64,000 bases of DNA from Pseudomonas sp. KK4 (GTDB lineage: Bacteria > Pseudomonadota > Gammaproteobacteria > Pseudomonadales > Pseudomonadaceae), in NCBI RefSeq assembly GCF_001984065.1, contig NZ_LYVP01000023.1, positions 1-64,000 on the forward strand. The letters are read 5' to 3'. Positions 43,348 to 55,707 of this stretch are shown here, piece by piece (within the stretch, counting starts at the first letter, position 1; each line of letters starts with the position of its first letter). The position numbers and the translations under genes are program-made. The notes beneath the pieces were generated by a model. That model saw only the letters and a list, made by a program, of their open reading frames with translations, was not told the DNA's origin and searched no databases.

Positions 43348-44319
43348 TTGCCCTCTCCCATCCCGGTCACGATCCTCAGCGGCTTCCTCGGCGCCGGCAA
43401 GACCACGCTCTTGCGCCATCTGCTCAAGGCCGAACATGGCCTGAAGATCGCCGTGATCGAAAACGAATTCAGCGACGCCGGTATCGACACCCAGTTGTTG
43501 GGTGCCGAGCCGGTGCAAGTGATGACGCTGTCCAACGGCTGCGTCTGCTGCACCATCCACACCGACCTGACCAAGGCCCTGTACCTGTTGCTCGAGCGGC
43601 TGGACAGCGGCGAAATCGCCTTTGACCGCCTGGTGATCGAGTGCACCGGTCTGGCCGATCCGGCACCGGTGGCGCAGACCTTCTTCATCGACGAAGAACT
43701 GCGCGAGCGTTACATCCTGGACGGCATCATTACCCTGGTGGACGCGGCGCACGCCGATCAGCACCTGACTCAAACCATCGCCCAGGCCCAGATCGGTTTT
43801 GCCGATCGCCTGCTGGTGAGCAAGCGCGACCTGGTGGATGAGCCCGCCTTCAAGGCCTTGAGTGAACGCCTGACCCGCATCAACCGACGGGCGCCGATCC
43901 GTCTGGTCGACCATGGCCGGATCGACCTGGCCGAACTGCTCGATGTACGTGGTTTCAATTTGAATGCCGACCTGGGCGGCGGCGTGAGCTTGCGTCCGGT
44001 CAGCACCGCGCCTTCAGTCGATCGTATTTCCAGCCTGGTACTGCGCACCGACAGGCCGCTGGATATCGACAAGCTCAGCGAATTCATGAACGAACTGCTG
44101 GAAGATCATGGCAAGCAGTTGCTGCGCTACAAAGGGGTGTTGAACATCCTGGGCGAGCCACGGCGCATGGTGTTCCAGGGCGTGCTGAAGCTGTACGGTT
44201 TCGATTGGGATACCGAATGGGCGGACGATGAGCCGCGCGAAAGTGTGATCGTGTTCATCGCCGATGATCTGCCGGAGGAGAAAATCCGTGCAGGGTTCGC
44301 CAGGGTGGCGGCGGATTGA
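43348..44319 (+). CDS. yjiA: COG0523/CobW-family GTPase (YjiA-like metal chaperone)
   Basis: 323 residues starting at TTG 43348, with CAGGAG 8 nt upstream; the first ATG would remove the Walker A. The P-loop is SGFLGAGKTTLLRHLL (about 9-24) and the metal motif GCVCC is present at about residue 64 (NGCVCCTIHTD). The C-terminal CobW_C domain (KLSEFMNELLEDHGKQLLRYKG) follows. It is a zinc- or other metal-binding GTPase. It lies downstream of cstA and ybdD, as yjiA follows yjiYX in E. coli. Confidence 0.92.
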   Translation: MPSPIPVTILSGFLGAGKTTLLRHLLKAEHGLKIAVIENEFSDAGIDTQLLGAEPVQVMTLSNGCVCCTIHTDLTKALYLLLERLDSGEIAFDRLVIECTGLADPAPVAQTFFIDEELRERYILDGIITLVDAAHADQHLTQTIAQAQIGFADRLLVSKRDLVDEPAFKALSERLTRINRRAPIRLVDHGRIDLAELLDVRGFNLNADLGGGVSLRPVSTAPSVDRISSLVLRTDRPLDIDKLSEFMNELLEDHGKQLLRYKGVLNILGEPRRMVFQGVLKLYGFDWDTEWADDEPRESVIVFIADDLPEEKIRAGFARVAAD

Positions 44320-44381
44320 ACCCTGGCACCGGGCGGGCACGACGTTCAAGTCGAAGCCCGCCGGTTGCGGATCCCTGCGCA

Positions 44382-44948
44382 TCACACCTCGTCGGGGTGA
44401 TTAAGGTAGGGGGCGTTTCTTTCCAGAATGTTCAGCGTGAACGGCAGCGGTATTGCGCCTTTATCGGCGATAAAGGTGTAATCCGAATCATGGGTTTTAT
44501 GAGGATGAATCAGTCCCGAGTCTCTGACCTGTAAATATAGAGTCGGGGTGTCCGTTTTTATATGATCAAGGTTGATACGTTCGCAATTGCTGTTCAATAA
44601 CATGAAGCTCGTTGATTCAGGTTCAGGGAATGCGCCTATCAACCCTTCTTTATTGACATGGATGCACTTACCGTAGTGATGTCCTTTTGAGCGTATATAC
44701 AGCGTGTACCCAAATCGGCTGTGCCTGAAATAAAGCGTTAGTGGAGGGTGCACTTTTGTAGTCGCTTCCTCATGTAATCCAAGCAAGTGCGAAACTTCGT
44801 ATTTTTGTCGCCGTCCACTGAAAAAGCCACCACTGACCAGGTTCGACGTAATGAATGCCTTTTCACCCAGCAGGGCGTCAAGACAGTGGAGTTGGTTGTT
44901 GCGTGTACCCAGGGTCGCAATGAAGGACTTTTGTCTATCGGTACTCAT
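44382..44948 (-). CDS. hypothetical protein, paralogue of the upstream gene (copy A)
   Basis: 188 residues with no recognised domain, signal peptide or membrane segment. It shares a scaffold with the 179-residue protein encoded just upstream: SF-[IV]-AT near the start, YFR-x-G-YTLYI versus FYFYCIEDYYSIYL, then [LF]IGAF, LLN/LLD-x(3)-RI, and F-x-L-x-IL-[ES]-R near the end. Alternating hydrophobic residues suggest an all-beta fold. The GC content is visibly lower than that of neighbouring yjiA and glyA. It follows copy B by 22 nt, so they form a two-gene operon. The function is unknown; insertion into an otherwise conserved block suggests an accessory, possibly transferred, pair. Confidence 0.7.
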   Translation of the reverse strand: MSTDRQKSFIATLGTRNNQLHCLDALLGEKAFITSNLVSGGFFSGRRQKYEVSHLLGLHEEATTKVHPPLTLYFRHSRFGYTLYIRSKGHHYGKCIHVNKEGLIGAFPEPESTSFMLLNSNCERINLDHIKTDTPTLYLQVRDSGLIHPHKTHDSDYTFIADKGAIPLPFTLNILERNAPYLNHPDEV

Positions 44949-44970
44949 GAACGGCTCCCTGCCGAAGTGA

Positions 44971-45510
44971 TCAAGCCGCGCCGCGACTCAGGATGTCGAG
45001 CTTGAATTCCAAGGGCTTTGCACGGGCTGACTCTGTGCAGACCAGGCCGCCGACCTTGGTGTTGCCGCGCACGCTCAGCAGGCTGCCACCTTTGGTCCGG
45101 ATCCTGACGACGGGTTGATCAGAGTCGAACTGCTCCGGGGTGATGATCCGCCCTTGGCGGTCGAGCAGGTTGTAGGTGGTTTGCTTTCGATCAGGCGCGA
45201 AGGCGCCGATGAAGTCCTTGTCTTCGTTGCTGAGTGCCTGACGGTGATAAAGACCGTCGGTAAGCAGATAGATAGAATAGTAGTCTTCGATGCAATAGAA
45301 GTAGAACTTTATCTGCCCCGGAGGTGCATCCGGTTTTACGCAAAGATAACTGGAAACATCCATGTTGGCTTCAAATGACCACGTGTCGTAATCCAGTTTT
45401 TTTACGAGGGTGGTTTTGCCGTAGGTGAGTTTGGGTAAGTGCAAGTTGCCATGGCTGGTTTTGATGGTGGCAACAAAGGAGCGTTCTTTATTCTGGCTCA
45501 TGTCGTTCAT
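44971..45510 (-). CDS. hypothetical protein, paralogue of the downstream gene (copy B)
   Basis: 179 residues (MNDMSQNKERSFVATIKTSH); a second ATG three codons in (45501) is an alternative. It is soluble, with no signal peptide, and predicted mainly beta. It contains several aromatic runs (KFYFYCIEDYYSIYLLTD, FIGAF) and a single late Cys. It shares the pattern described for copy A but only low identity, so the duplication is old or the two were acquired together. The family is not recognised. Confidence 0.7.
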   Translation of the reverse strand: MNDMSQNKERSFVATIKTSHGNLHLPKLTYGKTTLVKKLDYDTWSFEANMDVSSYLCVKPDAPPGQIKFYFYCIEDYYSIYLLTDGLYHRQALSNEDKDFIGAFAPDRKQTTYNLLDRQGRIITPEQFDSDQPVVRIRTKGGSLLSVRGNTKVGGLVCTESARAKPLEFKLDILSRGAA

Positions 45511-45660
45511 TCCATTGTTTGTCTGATTTAACAGTGCCGAAATGAGTTCGGCTGTTAATTAAGCTATCAGCAAAAAAGTTGGAGTGATCGGTCGACTTGG
45601 TGATTGGATGTTTCAGTTGTTGATGGTGCGATTAGCGGGCTGTTCAGCGAAGTGACCGGC

Positions 45661-45695
45661 AAAAAAAACCGGCCGAAGTGGCCGGTTTTTTCAAT
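45661..45695. terminator. bidirectional intrinsic terminator at the glyA end
   Basis: A8-CCGGCC-GAAGT-GGCCGG-T6 forms a strong stem with A and U tracts on either side. It follows the glyA stop (minus strand). Confidence 0.92.
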
Positions 45696-45704
45696 TGTCT
45701 ACGA

Positions 45705-46958
<1,254 letters not shown>

Positions 46959-47090
46959 GGCGGTCCTCAAGGATCGGGGGCAGAAAAGGGGGGCATTCTA
47001 CCCCAACGGGTTTTGGAAGGCATATGAAAGGACATCATGTCGCAGACAAGTGGGCTTCATGACGGGATCAGCGGTGAATGTGCCGCCCTC

Positions 47091-47161
47091 TTCGCGGGCA
47101 AGCCTCGCTCCTGCACGCTGTGTACACCACAAACCCGTAGGCGCGAGGCTTGCCCGCGAAG
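47091..47161. repeat. REPIN of a third arm type
   Basis: TTCGCGGGCAAGCCTCGCTC and GAGGCTTGCCCGCGAA form an inverted pair about 71 nt long. The arm is distinct from the common one. It lies between the morA stop and the glyA start. Confidence 0.85.
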
Positions 47162-47186
47162 GCGTTCTGATTGTCGGAACAAGGCT

Positions 47187-50100
47187 TCAGTCGAACATGA
47201 ATAACGCATCATTGCTGAATTGCACTTCGAACCTGTCCGCCGGCATCGGTCGCCCGAAAAGATACCCCTGAACCTCATCGCAGCCATGCTCCCTCAGGAA
47301 GTCCAGCTGCTCCTGGGTTTCCACACCTTCGGCGATCACCGCCAGGTTGAGGCTGTGGGCCATGGCGATGATGGCCCGGGCGATCTGTGCGTCCTGTTCG
47401 CCCGACGGCAGGCCGTCGACGAACGTACGGTCGATTTTCAACACGTCGATCGGGAATTGCTTGAGGTAGTTGAGTGACGAGTAACCGGTGCCGAAGTCGT
47501 CGACCGCGATGCTCAGGCCGAGGTTTTTCAGGCCGTCGAGAATCTGCATCGCCTCGCTCACTTCGCGCATCAGGATGCTTTCGGTCAGCTCCAGCTCCAG
47601 GCATGCCGGTGGCAGGCCGGTGTCCTTGAGGATGGTGGCGATCCGGGTGCCGAGCTGGCCGTCGGAGAACTGGCGTGCCGAGATGTTCACCGAGACTTTC
47701 GGTACCCGCATCCTGGCCAGGTGCCAGGTCTTGAGCTGGCGACAGGCCTGGCTGATGACCCAGTCGCCGACATCCACCACCAGTCCAAGCTCTTCGAGCA
47801 CCGGGATGAAGTCACCGGGCGGCACCAGGCCACGGCGCGGATGACGCCAGCGCAGCAAGGCCTCGGCGCCGGTCAAACGTTTGCCATCGCCGCTGAACTG
47901 CGGTTGGTAATACAGCACGAATTCGTCCTGCTCCAGGGCGTGGCGCAAATCGCTTTCCAGCTCCAGGCGCTCCAGGGCGCTGGCGTTCATGTCCGCCTGA
48001 TAGAACTGGAAGTTGTTCTTGCCGCGTTCCTTGGCGTGGTACATCGCGGTGTCGGCGTTCTTCATCAACTGGCTGAGTTCGTTGCCGTCCTGCGGGCTCA
48101 GGGCGATGCCGATACTGGCCGTGACGAAGAACTCGCGGCCTTCCAGTACAAAGGGTCTCACCAGGCTGGCGAGAATCTGTTCGGCCACGTGAATCGCCCG
48201 GTTCAAGGCAATTTCACGGTTGGCCCGCGGTTGCAGGAGCAAGGTGAATTCGTCGCCGCCCATGCGCGCCACGGTGTCGTCATCGTCGACGCAACCGAGC
48301 AGACGCGTGGCCATTTCCTTGAGCATGCGATCGCCCGCGGCGTGGCCCAGGGAGTCGTTGATCGGCTTGAAGCGGTCGAGGTCGAGGAACATCAGGACTA
48401 CCCAGGACTTCTGCCGCTCGGCCGCTTGCAGCGCGGTGTGCAGGCGATCCTGGAACAGCGTGCGGTTGGGCAGGTGGGTCAGCGCGTCGTAGTAGGCCAG
48501 GCGATGAATCCGTTGTTCACTGGCCTTGCGCTCGCTGATGTCGCTGAAGAAGCACACGTAACTGGCCAGGTCGCCTTCGTCGTCCAGCACCGCGGTAATG
48601 CCGACCCACGCCGGGTAATGCTCGCCATTGCGGCGCTTGAGCCAGACCTCGCCTTCCCAGGTGCTGTTCTGGTTCAACTGCTTGAGCACGTAGCGCAGGT
48701 GGGCTTCCTGCTGCTCGTCGACCGTCAGCATGTTCGGCAACTGGTCCAGCACCTGTTCCACCGCATAACCACTGACACGGCTGAAGGCTTCGTTGGCCTG
48801 GACGATGTAACCGGCCGGGTCGGTGATCAGGATCGCCGAGGTCGAGTGCTCGAATACCGTGGCGGCCATGCGCAGGTCTTTTTCCGCGCGGCGCTGCTGG
48901 CTGATATCGCGACCGACGCCCAGCACGCCTTCGAAGGCGCCGTGTTCGTCCCAGACCAGCACCAGGCGCAGCTCGATCGGAATCTTGCGCCCGTCGGCCC
49001 GCAGGCAGTCGAACAGGAACAGTTGGGTCTGCACCTGGCTGCGCAGCAACGCCAGCTGATCGGGTTTGTCCAGGGCCTTGCTGACCCGCTCCATCAGGCT
49101 GTAGATGCCGGTCAGTTGCTGCGGGTTGGCGATGGTCGATTGCCAGCCGTTCTGGAAAATCCACTCGGCGTCATAGCCCAGCACGGCTTGCACCGAAGGG
49201 CTGACGTAATTGAGGGTCATGCGGTTGTCGGTGGAGAAAATCACGTCGCTGATGCTTTCGGCGAGCATCCGGTAGCGCTGCTCGCTGTCACGCAGCGACT
49301 CGCTGGCTTCGATCTGCTCGGTGACGTCCTTGGCCACGCCAATGATACGGATGACCTGGTCGTGCTTGTCCCGGGTCAGGGCCTGTTCACGGATGTCGAA
49401 GCGCCGCCACTTGCCATCTCGGTGGCGGAAGCGCAGTTGGCATTGCATCAACTGGCTGTAGCCGTCCTGGCGCTGGCTCTGACGCGAGCGGTGGTAGTAG
49501 TCGGCATCATCGGGGTGCAGGAGGATTTCCCAGAAATACTCACCCATCTGCTGCAGTTCGGCGCGGTTGTAACCCAGGGTCTGGCCCAGGTGGTGGTTGC
49601 TGAAAATCATCCGCTGGCTGATCACGTCCTGCACGTACAGGTGATCGGGCACGGTACGCACCACGTCGGACCAGAAGCCTTCGCGCTCGACCAGCGACAG
49701 CTCGATGAGCTTGCGACTGGTGATGTCGGTGATGCTCAGGATTACCGCCTTGAAGTCTTCGGGACTTTGCGGCAGGCGCAGCACCAGCCACAGGTGCTGA
49801 TCGCGACCCGCAGCGTCCTGGAGTTTGATTTCCAGTTCCAGTTGCTGCTGTTGATTGAGTACCGCTTCGAGGATCTGATTGCCGATGGCGCTGCCGTCGA
49901 GCGGGTTGCCATCGATCAGCAGGTCCCAGGCCTGAATGGAGGTACTGACATTGAGCAGTTGCAAAGCCACCTGGTTGACTTCTGCAATGCGCAGCGCCTG
50001 CAGCAATTGCCGACGCTGATCCGGCTCTTGCAGCCACGCTTGCAGTTGTTCGTTGTTGTGCAGTCGTGCTTTGTCAAAGGCGCTCTGCAGGCCGGACATG

Positions 50101-51035
50101 TCCAGAACACACAGGGCGACACCCGTGCCTTCGAAAATCTCCTGATAGCGACGGCGACCTTCATGCAGTTGGCGCTGACGCCGGCGCATGTTCAGCAGGA
50201 CGATGAATGGCAGCATTGAAAAGGCCAGGCCCAACAGGCATTTGCCAATGAAGGCCGGCAGCAGTTCTTCCAGCACCCGCTGGCGATCGAACAGCCCGCG
50301 CAGTTGCCAGTCGCTGCCGCTCAGTGGAACGGTCAGCACGCTGTTGCTCAGATCGTCCTGGGTCAGGGTGCCCGGGTTGACCAATGGGAGCGCTTCGTCG
50401 CGGCTGATGATCTGGTGATTGAAGCGGTTTTCCACCAGCCACTGCGGACGGCCATCGGGCTCGCTGAGTTTGGTCAGGGACGAGAAGAACGTCGGCTTCA
50501 TGCGCAACGCCCAGTAGCCGCGCGTGCTGCCGCTGGCCTGATGCAACAGCAAATGCACCACCGAACCGTCGATGGCATTGCTGAAGTAGTGCGGCTGGGC
50601 ACGGCTGCGCCGCACCAGTTCGCTCAGGTAGTCGGCGTCATCGCTGTTGGGCGCGCTGTCTGTCAGGATCGTTCCGGACGGGCTGAGCAGGGCAATGCTG
50701 GTCAGATCGGGCAAGGACTTCTGCAGCTTGCGCAGCAACTCCTGCTGTTCTTCGGTGCTTTGCGGTTGTTCGACGATGGGCAGCAGGTTCAGGGCGATAC
50801 GGGCGTTGAGCGCCATGTTCAGGCTGACTTGCGCGGCCAGGTCGGCGGTGTAGTCGATGGTGAATTGGCGCTGGCTTTTCTGGGTTTCGCGCAACTGGTC
50901 CAGCAGTTGCCAGAACAGCAGTGCGAGCAGCAATAGCACGAGGGTCGCCAGCGCGCCTTTGAGTGTTCCGCGCAGGGGCGAGCCGGGCGCCGCTGTCGGT
51001 GCACTGGAGGTCAGGGACGGAGGGACGTTGGACAA
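47187..51035 (-). CDS. morA: membrane-bound GGDEF/EAL protein MorA
   Basis: 1282 residues. A TM helix (about 25-45) and a second one (about 262-282) bracket a periplasmic sensor domain of about 215 residues. Several PAS domains follow (about 290-850). A GGDEF domain carries the intact active motif MGGDEF (about 924-929) and an EAL domain the intact GAEALLRW (about 1056). Both diguanylate cyclase and phosphodiesterase sites therefore look competent. The architecture and position next to glyA match MorA, a regulator of motility and biofilm in pseudomonads. It is divergent from ettA. Confidence 0.93.
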   Translation of the reverse strand: MSNVPPSLTSSAPTAAPGSPLRGTLKGALATLVLLLLALLFWQLLDQLRETQKSQRQFTIDYTADLAAQVSLNMALNARIALNLLPIVEQPQSTEEQQELLRKLQKSLPDLTSIALLSPSGTILTDSAPNSDDADYLSELVRRSRAQPHYFSNAIDGSVVHLLLHQASGSTRGYWALRMKPTFFSSLTKLSEPDGRPQWLVENRFNHQIISRDEALPLVNPGTLTQDDLSNSVLTVPLSGSDWQLRGLFDRQRVLEELLPAFIGKCLLGLAFSMLPFIVLLNMRRRQRQLHEGRRRYQEIFEGTGVALCVLDMSGLQSAFDKARLHNNEQLQAWLQEPDQRRQLLQALRIAEVNQVALQLLNVSTSIQAWDLLIDGNPLDGSAIGNQILEAVLNQQQQLELEIKLQDAAGRDQHLWLVLRLPQSPEDFKAVILSITDITSRKLIELSLVEREGFWSDVVRTVPDHLYVQDVISQRMIFSNHHLGQTLGYNRAELQQMGEYFWEILLHPDDADYYHRSRQSQRQDGYSQLMQCQLRFRHRDGKWRRFDIREQALTRDKHDQVIRIIGVAKDVTEQIEASESLRDSEQRYRMLAESISDVIFSTDNRMTLNYVSPSVQAVLGYDAEWIFQNGWQSTIANPQQLTGIYSLMERVSKALDKPDQLALLRSQVQTQLFLFDCLRADGRKIPIELRLVLVWDEHGAFEGVLGVGRDISQQRRAEKDLRMAATVFEHSTSAILITDPAGYIVQANEAFSRVSGYAVEQVLDQLPNMLTVDEQQEAHLRYVLKQLNQNSTWEGEVWLKRRNGEHYPAWVGITAVLDDEGDLASYVCFFSDISERKASEQRIHRLAYYDALTHLPNRTLFQDRLHTALQAAERQKSWVVLMFLDLDRFKPINDSLGHAAGDRMLKEMATRLLGCVDDDDTVARMGGDEFTLLLQPRANREIALNRAIHVAEQILASLVRPFVLEGREFFVTASIGIALSPQDGNELSQLMKNADTAMYHAKERGKNNFQFYQADMNASALERLELESDLRHALEQDEFVLYYQPQFSGDGKRLTGAEALLRWRHPRRGLVPPGDFIPVLEELGLVVDVGDWVISQACRQLKTWHLARMRVPKVSVNISARQFSDGQLGTRIATILKDTGLPPACLELELTESILMREVSEAMQILDGLKNLGLSIAVDDFGTGYSSLNYLKQFPIDVLKIDRTFVDGLPSGEQDAQIARAIIAMAHSLNLAVIAEGVETQEQLDFLREHGCDEVQGYLFGRPMPADRFEVQFSNDALFMFD

Positions 51036-51320
51036 ACTGTAATCCTGCGGTTTGGCTGGACTGGCGCGACGTGCACTATAAGCCGGACGCCCGAAGGGCG
51101 GCTAGCATGCCTTGACTTGTGGCAAAGTGCCAGCCCCGCTCGGCTGGACGGCCATCTGTCATTCAGGTAGCTTTGCCGGTTACGCAGGGGCGTTCCAGCT
51201 CCTAGAATCAGACTTTTTCAGCGCATCCGCATTGAACCTCTTCAAACGGATGACGCGCACGGTCTGGCCAGGCATCGTCTGCGCTTTAATCATTCATCTG
51301 TCACTGACCCTAGGTTCTCC

Positions 51321-52985
51321 ATGGCTCAATACGTATTCACCATGCATCGGCTGGGCAAAGTTGTGCCGCCGAAGCGGGAAATCCTGAAAAACATCTCCTT
51401 GTCCTTCTTCCCCGGCGCCAAGATCGGCGTGCTCGGCCTCAACGGTTCGGGTAAGTCCACGCTGTTGAAAATCATGGCGGGCGTCGACACCGAGTTCGAA
51501 GGTGAAGCCCGTCCGATGCCGGACCTGAACATCGGTTACCTGCCGCAAGAGCCGCAGCTGGACCCCTCCAAGACCGTGCGTGAAGTGGTCGAGGAAGCGG
51601 TCAGCGTGATCAAGGACGCCCAGGCGCGCCTGGACGAGGTCTACGCGGCCTACGCTGATCCGGATGCCGACTTCGACAAACTGGCCGCCGAACAGGCCAA
51701 GCTCGAAGCGATCCTGCAGGCCAGCGACGGACACAACCTGGAGCGCCAACTGGAAGTCGCCGCCGATGCGCTGCGTCTGCCGGCCTGGGATGCCAAGGTG
51801 GAACACCTGTCCGGTGGTGAAAAGCGTCGTGTGGCCCTGTGCCGCCTGCTGCTGTCGGCCCCGGACATGCTGCTGCTCGACGAACCGACCAACCACCTGG
51901 ACGCCGATTCCGTCGCCTGGCTGGAGCACTTCCTGCACGACTTCCCGGGCACCGTGGTTGCGATCACGCACGACCGTTACTTCCTGGACAACGTCGCTGG
52001 CTGGATCCTGGAACTCGACCGCGGCGCGGGCATTCCTTACGAGGGCAACTATTCGGGTTGGCTCGAAGCCAAGTCCGATCGTCTGGCCCAGGAATCCAAG
52101 CAGCAGTCGGCCCATGAAAAAGCCATGAAGGAAGAACTGGAGTGGGTGCGCAAAGGCGCCAAGGCCCGTCAGTCCAAATCCAAGGCGCGTCTGCAACGCT
52201 TTGAAGAAATGCAATCGCAGGAATTCCAGAAGCGCAGCGAAACCAACGAGATCTACATCCCGGCCGGTCCGCGCCTGGGCGACAAGGTCATCGAGTTCAA
52301 GAACGTCACCAAGGGCTATGGCGATCGCGTGCTGATCGACAACCTGTCGTTCTCCATGCCAAAAGGCGCCATCGTGGGTGTGATCGGCGGTAACGGTGCC
52401 GGTAAGTCGACCCTGTTCCGCATGCTGATGGGCAAGGAAACGCCGGATTCGGGGAGCATCGAAGTCGGCGAAACCGTGCAATTGGCCTGCGTGGATCAGA
52501 GCCGCGAAGATCTGGACGGCAGCAAGACCGTGTTCCAGCAGATCTCCGACGGTTCCGACCAGATCCGCATCGGCAACTACGAGATCCCGTCGCGTACCTA
52601 CGTCGGTCGCTTCAACTTCAAGGGCGGCGACCAACAGAAGTTCGTCAAGGACCTGTCCGGTGGTGAGCGCGGCCGTCTGCACCTGGCGTTGACCCTCAAG
52701 GAGGGCGGCAACGTCCTGCTGCTCGACGAACCGTCCAACGACCTCGACGTCGAAACCCTGCGTTCCCTGGAAGAAGCCCTGCTGGACTTCCCGGGCGCCG
52801 CCATTGTGATCTCCCACGATCGGTGGTTCCTTGACCGCGTCGCGACCCACATCCTGGCGTACGAAGACGACTCGCAGGCAGTGTTCTTCGAAGGCAACTA
52901 CACCGAGTACGAAGCCGACCGTAAAAAGCGCCTCGGCGAAGCGGCGGCCCAGCCACACCGGGTACGCCACAAGAAGCTGGCCTGA
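51321..52985 (+). CDS. ettA: energy-dependent translational throttle protein EttA
   Basis: A 554-residue ABC-F protein with two nucleotide-binding domains and no membrane segments. Walker A motifs are GLNGSGKST (about 41) and GGNGAGKST (about 356), the signature motifs are LSGGEKRRVAL and LSGGERGRLHL, and Walker B motifs are LLLDEPTNHLD and LLLDEPSNDLD. The MHRLGKVVPPKREIL beginning and a linker rich in Lys and Gln (about 245-300) fit EttA. It binds the ribosomal E site and gates translation by ATP/ADP ratio. A strong terminator follows. Confidence 0.96.
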   Translation: MAQYVFTMHRLGKVVPPKREILKNISLSFFPGAKIGVLGLNGSGKSTLLKIMAGVDTEFEGEARPMPDLNIGYLPQEPQLDPSKTVREVVEEAVSVIKDAQARLDEVYAAYADPDADFDKLAAEQAKLEAILQASDGHNLERQLEVAADALRLPAWDAKVEHLSGGEKRRVALCRLLLSAPDMLLLDEPTNHLDADSVAWLEHFLHDFPGTVVAITHDRYFLDNVAGWILELDRGAGIPYEGNYSGWLEAKSDRLAQESKQQSAHEKAMKEELEWVRKGAKARQSKSKARLQRFEEMQSQEFQKRSETNEIYIPAGPRLGDKVIEFKNVTKGYGDRVLIDNLSFSMPKGAIVGVIGGNGAGKSTLFRMLMGKETPDSGSIEVGETVQLACVDQSREDLDGSKTVFQQISDGSDQIRIGNYEIPSRTYVGRFNFKGGDQQKFVKDLSGGERGRLHLALTLKEGGNVLLLDEPSNDLDVETLRSLEEALLDFPGAAIVISHDRWFLDRVATHILAYEDDSQAVFFEGNYTEYEADRKKRLGEAAAQPHRVRHKKLA

Positions 52986-53002
52986 TATCGGGTTGGCTGC
53001 AT

Positions 53003-53036
53003 GAAAAAAACGGAGCCTTCGGGCTCCGTTTTTTTT
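53003..53036. terminator. intrinsic terminator after ettA
   Basis: A7-CGGAGCC-TTCG-GGCTCCG-T9 is a textbook stem with a UUCG tetraloop and a long U tract, 18 nt after the ettA stop. Confidence 0.95.
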
Positions 53037-53065
53037 TGGTGCTTCAGTGAGACCGCAGCGCGCCA

Positions 53066-53160
53066 TTCGCGAGCAAGCCCGCTCCCACATTGGACCTCGC
53101 CGTGCGCGAATTCTGAGTGCCACACCGATCCAACTGTGGGAGCGGGCTTGCTCGCGAAGG
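53066..53160. repeat. REPIN, arms outward
   Basis: ATTCGCGAGCAAGCCCGCTC and its complement flank a 40-nt spacer. With the ettA terminator it fills most of the 373-nt gap before gdhA; the rest (53161-53358) shows no gene and should hold the gdhA promoter. Confidence 0.88.
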
Positions 53161-53340
53161 CGTCCACACTATTGGTGCATGGTCTGAAGTGCGAATCCCT
53201 TTCAAGGTGCACAAAAGAGCCGAAATCCCGTCAAATTTATATCATGTGCACCATTTAATTTCATAAAGGCGACACTTTGCCCTGTTCCTGTGCGCAAATC
53301 GTTTGTTACAGTCCGGCTCAATCTCTCCCAACGACAATAA

Positions 53341-55187
<1,847 letters not shown>

Positions 55188-55257
55188 GGTTTCCTCCCGT
55201 TATAGGGGTTGGGCCATGGTGGCAGGCTTTTAGTTTCGGCGAATGTCTGACAGCGAC

Positions 55258-55614
55258 CTACGGCGAGTGATAGGCCCGGGCGGTGTCCTGGTCTTTTTGC
55301 TGTTGCCAGGCTTTTTCACGCTCGTCCCAATGGTGGTTGCGATAGTCCTCGCGGTCCTGGTTCTCACGCATGGCCTGGCATTGACGGAAACCGTCGCTCC
55401 AGCCTTCGGCGTAGTTGTTGTCTTTGAGGTAACGCGGAACGTTTTTGCGGAATTCGCCGGTGATGGCGCCAGCGGCTTGCCTGCCGCTGCTGCAGCCGTC
55501 ATCGAAACCGTCGGCGAAGGCGGGTGGGTAGCCTTTGGCGATCAGATCTTCGTGGGTGGTCTGGCAACCGGATATCAAAAGTACAGCCAACAATGCGCTA
55601 CAGCGCCACATCAC
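55258..55614 (-). CDS. small lipoprotein of unknown function
   Basis: 118 residues with a type II signal peptide ending in the lipobox LISGC (Cys at residue 17). The mature part is rich in Asp, Gln and aromatic residues, with FADGFDDGCSSGRQA and YAEGWSDGFRQCQ as two similar D-G-F/W-x-x-G-C units, and a Gln/Arg-rich tail. The family is not recognised. It is a likely outer-membrane lipoprotein. Confidence 0.72.
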   Translation of the reverse strand: MMWRCSALLAVLLISGCQTTHEDLIAKGYPPAFADGFDDGCSSGRQAAGAITGEFRKNVPRYLKDNNYAEGWSDGFRQCQAMRENQDREDYRNHHWDEREKAWQQQKDQDTARAYHSP

Positions 55615-55707
55615 TTTCTCCTGAGCCGTTGTGCGGCTTATGGCGAAAGTCTGGACGTGGACGCGTTGGGCGTTTGTGAAAGCCGTGTGAGCGTTTTGTT
55701 CATCTGA

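Noticed and set aside
47721..50219. Open frame of 832 codons antisense to morA
   Set aside because: Shadow frame on the opposite strand of a clear GGDEF/EAL gene, with biased low-complexity composition.
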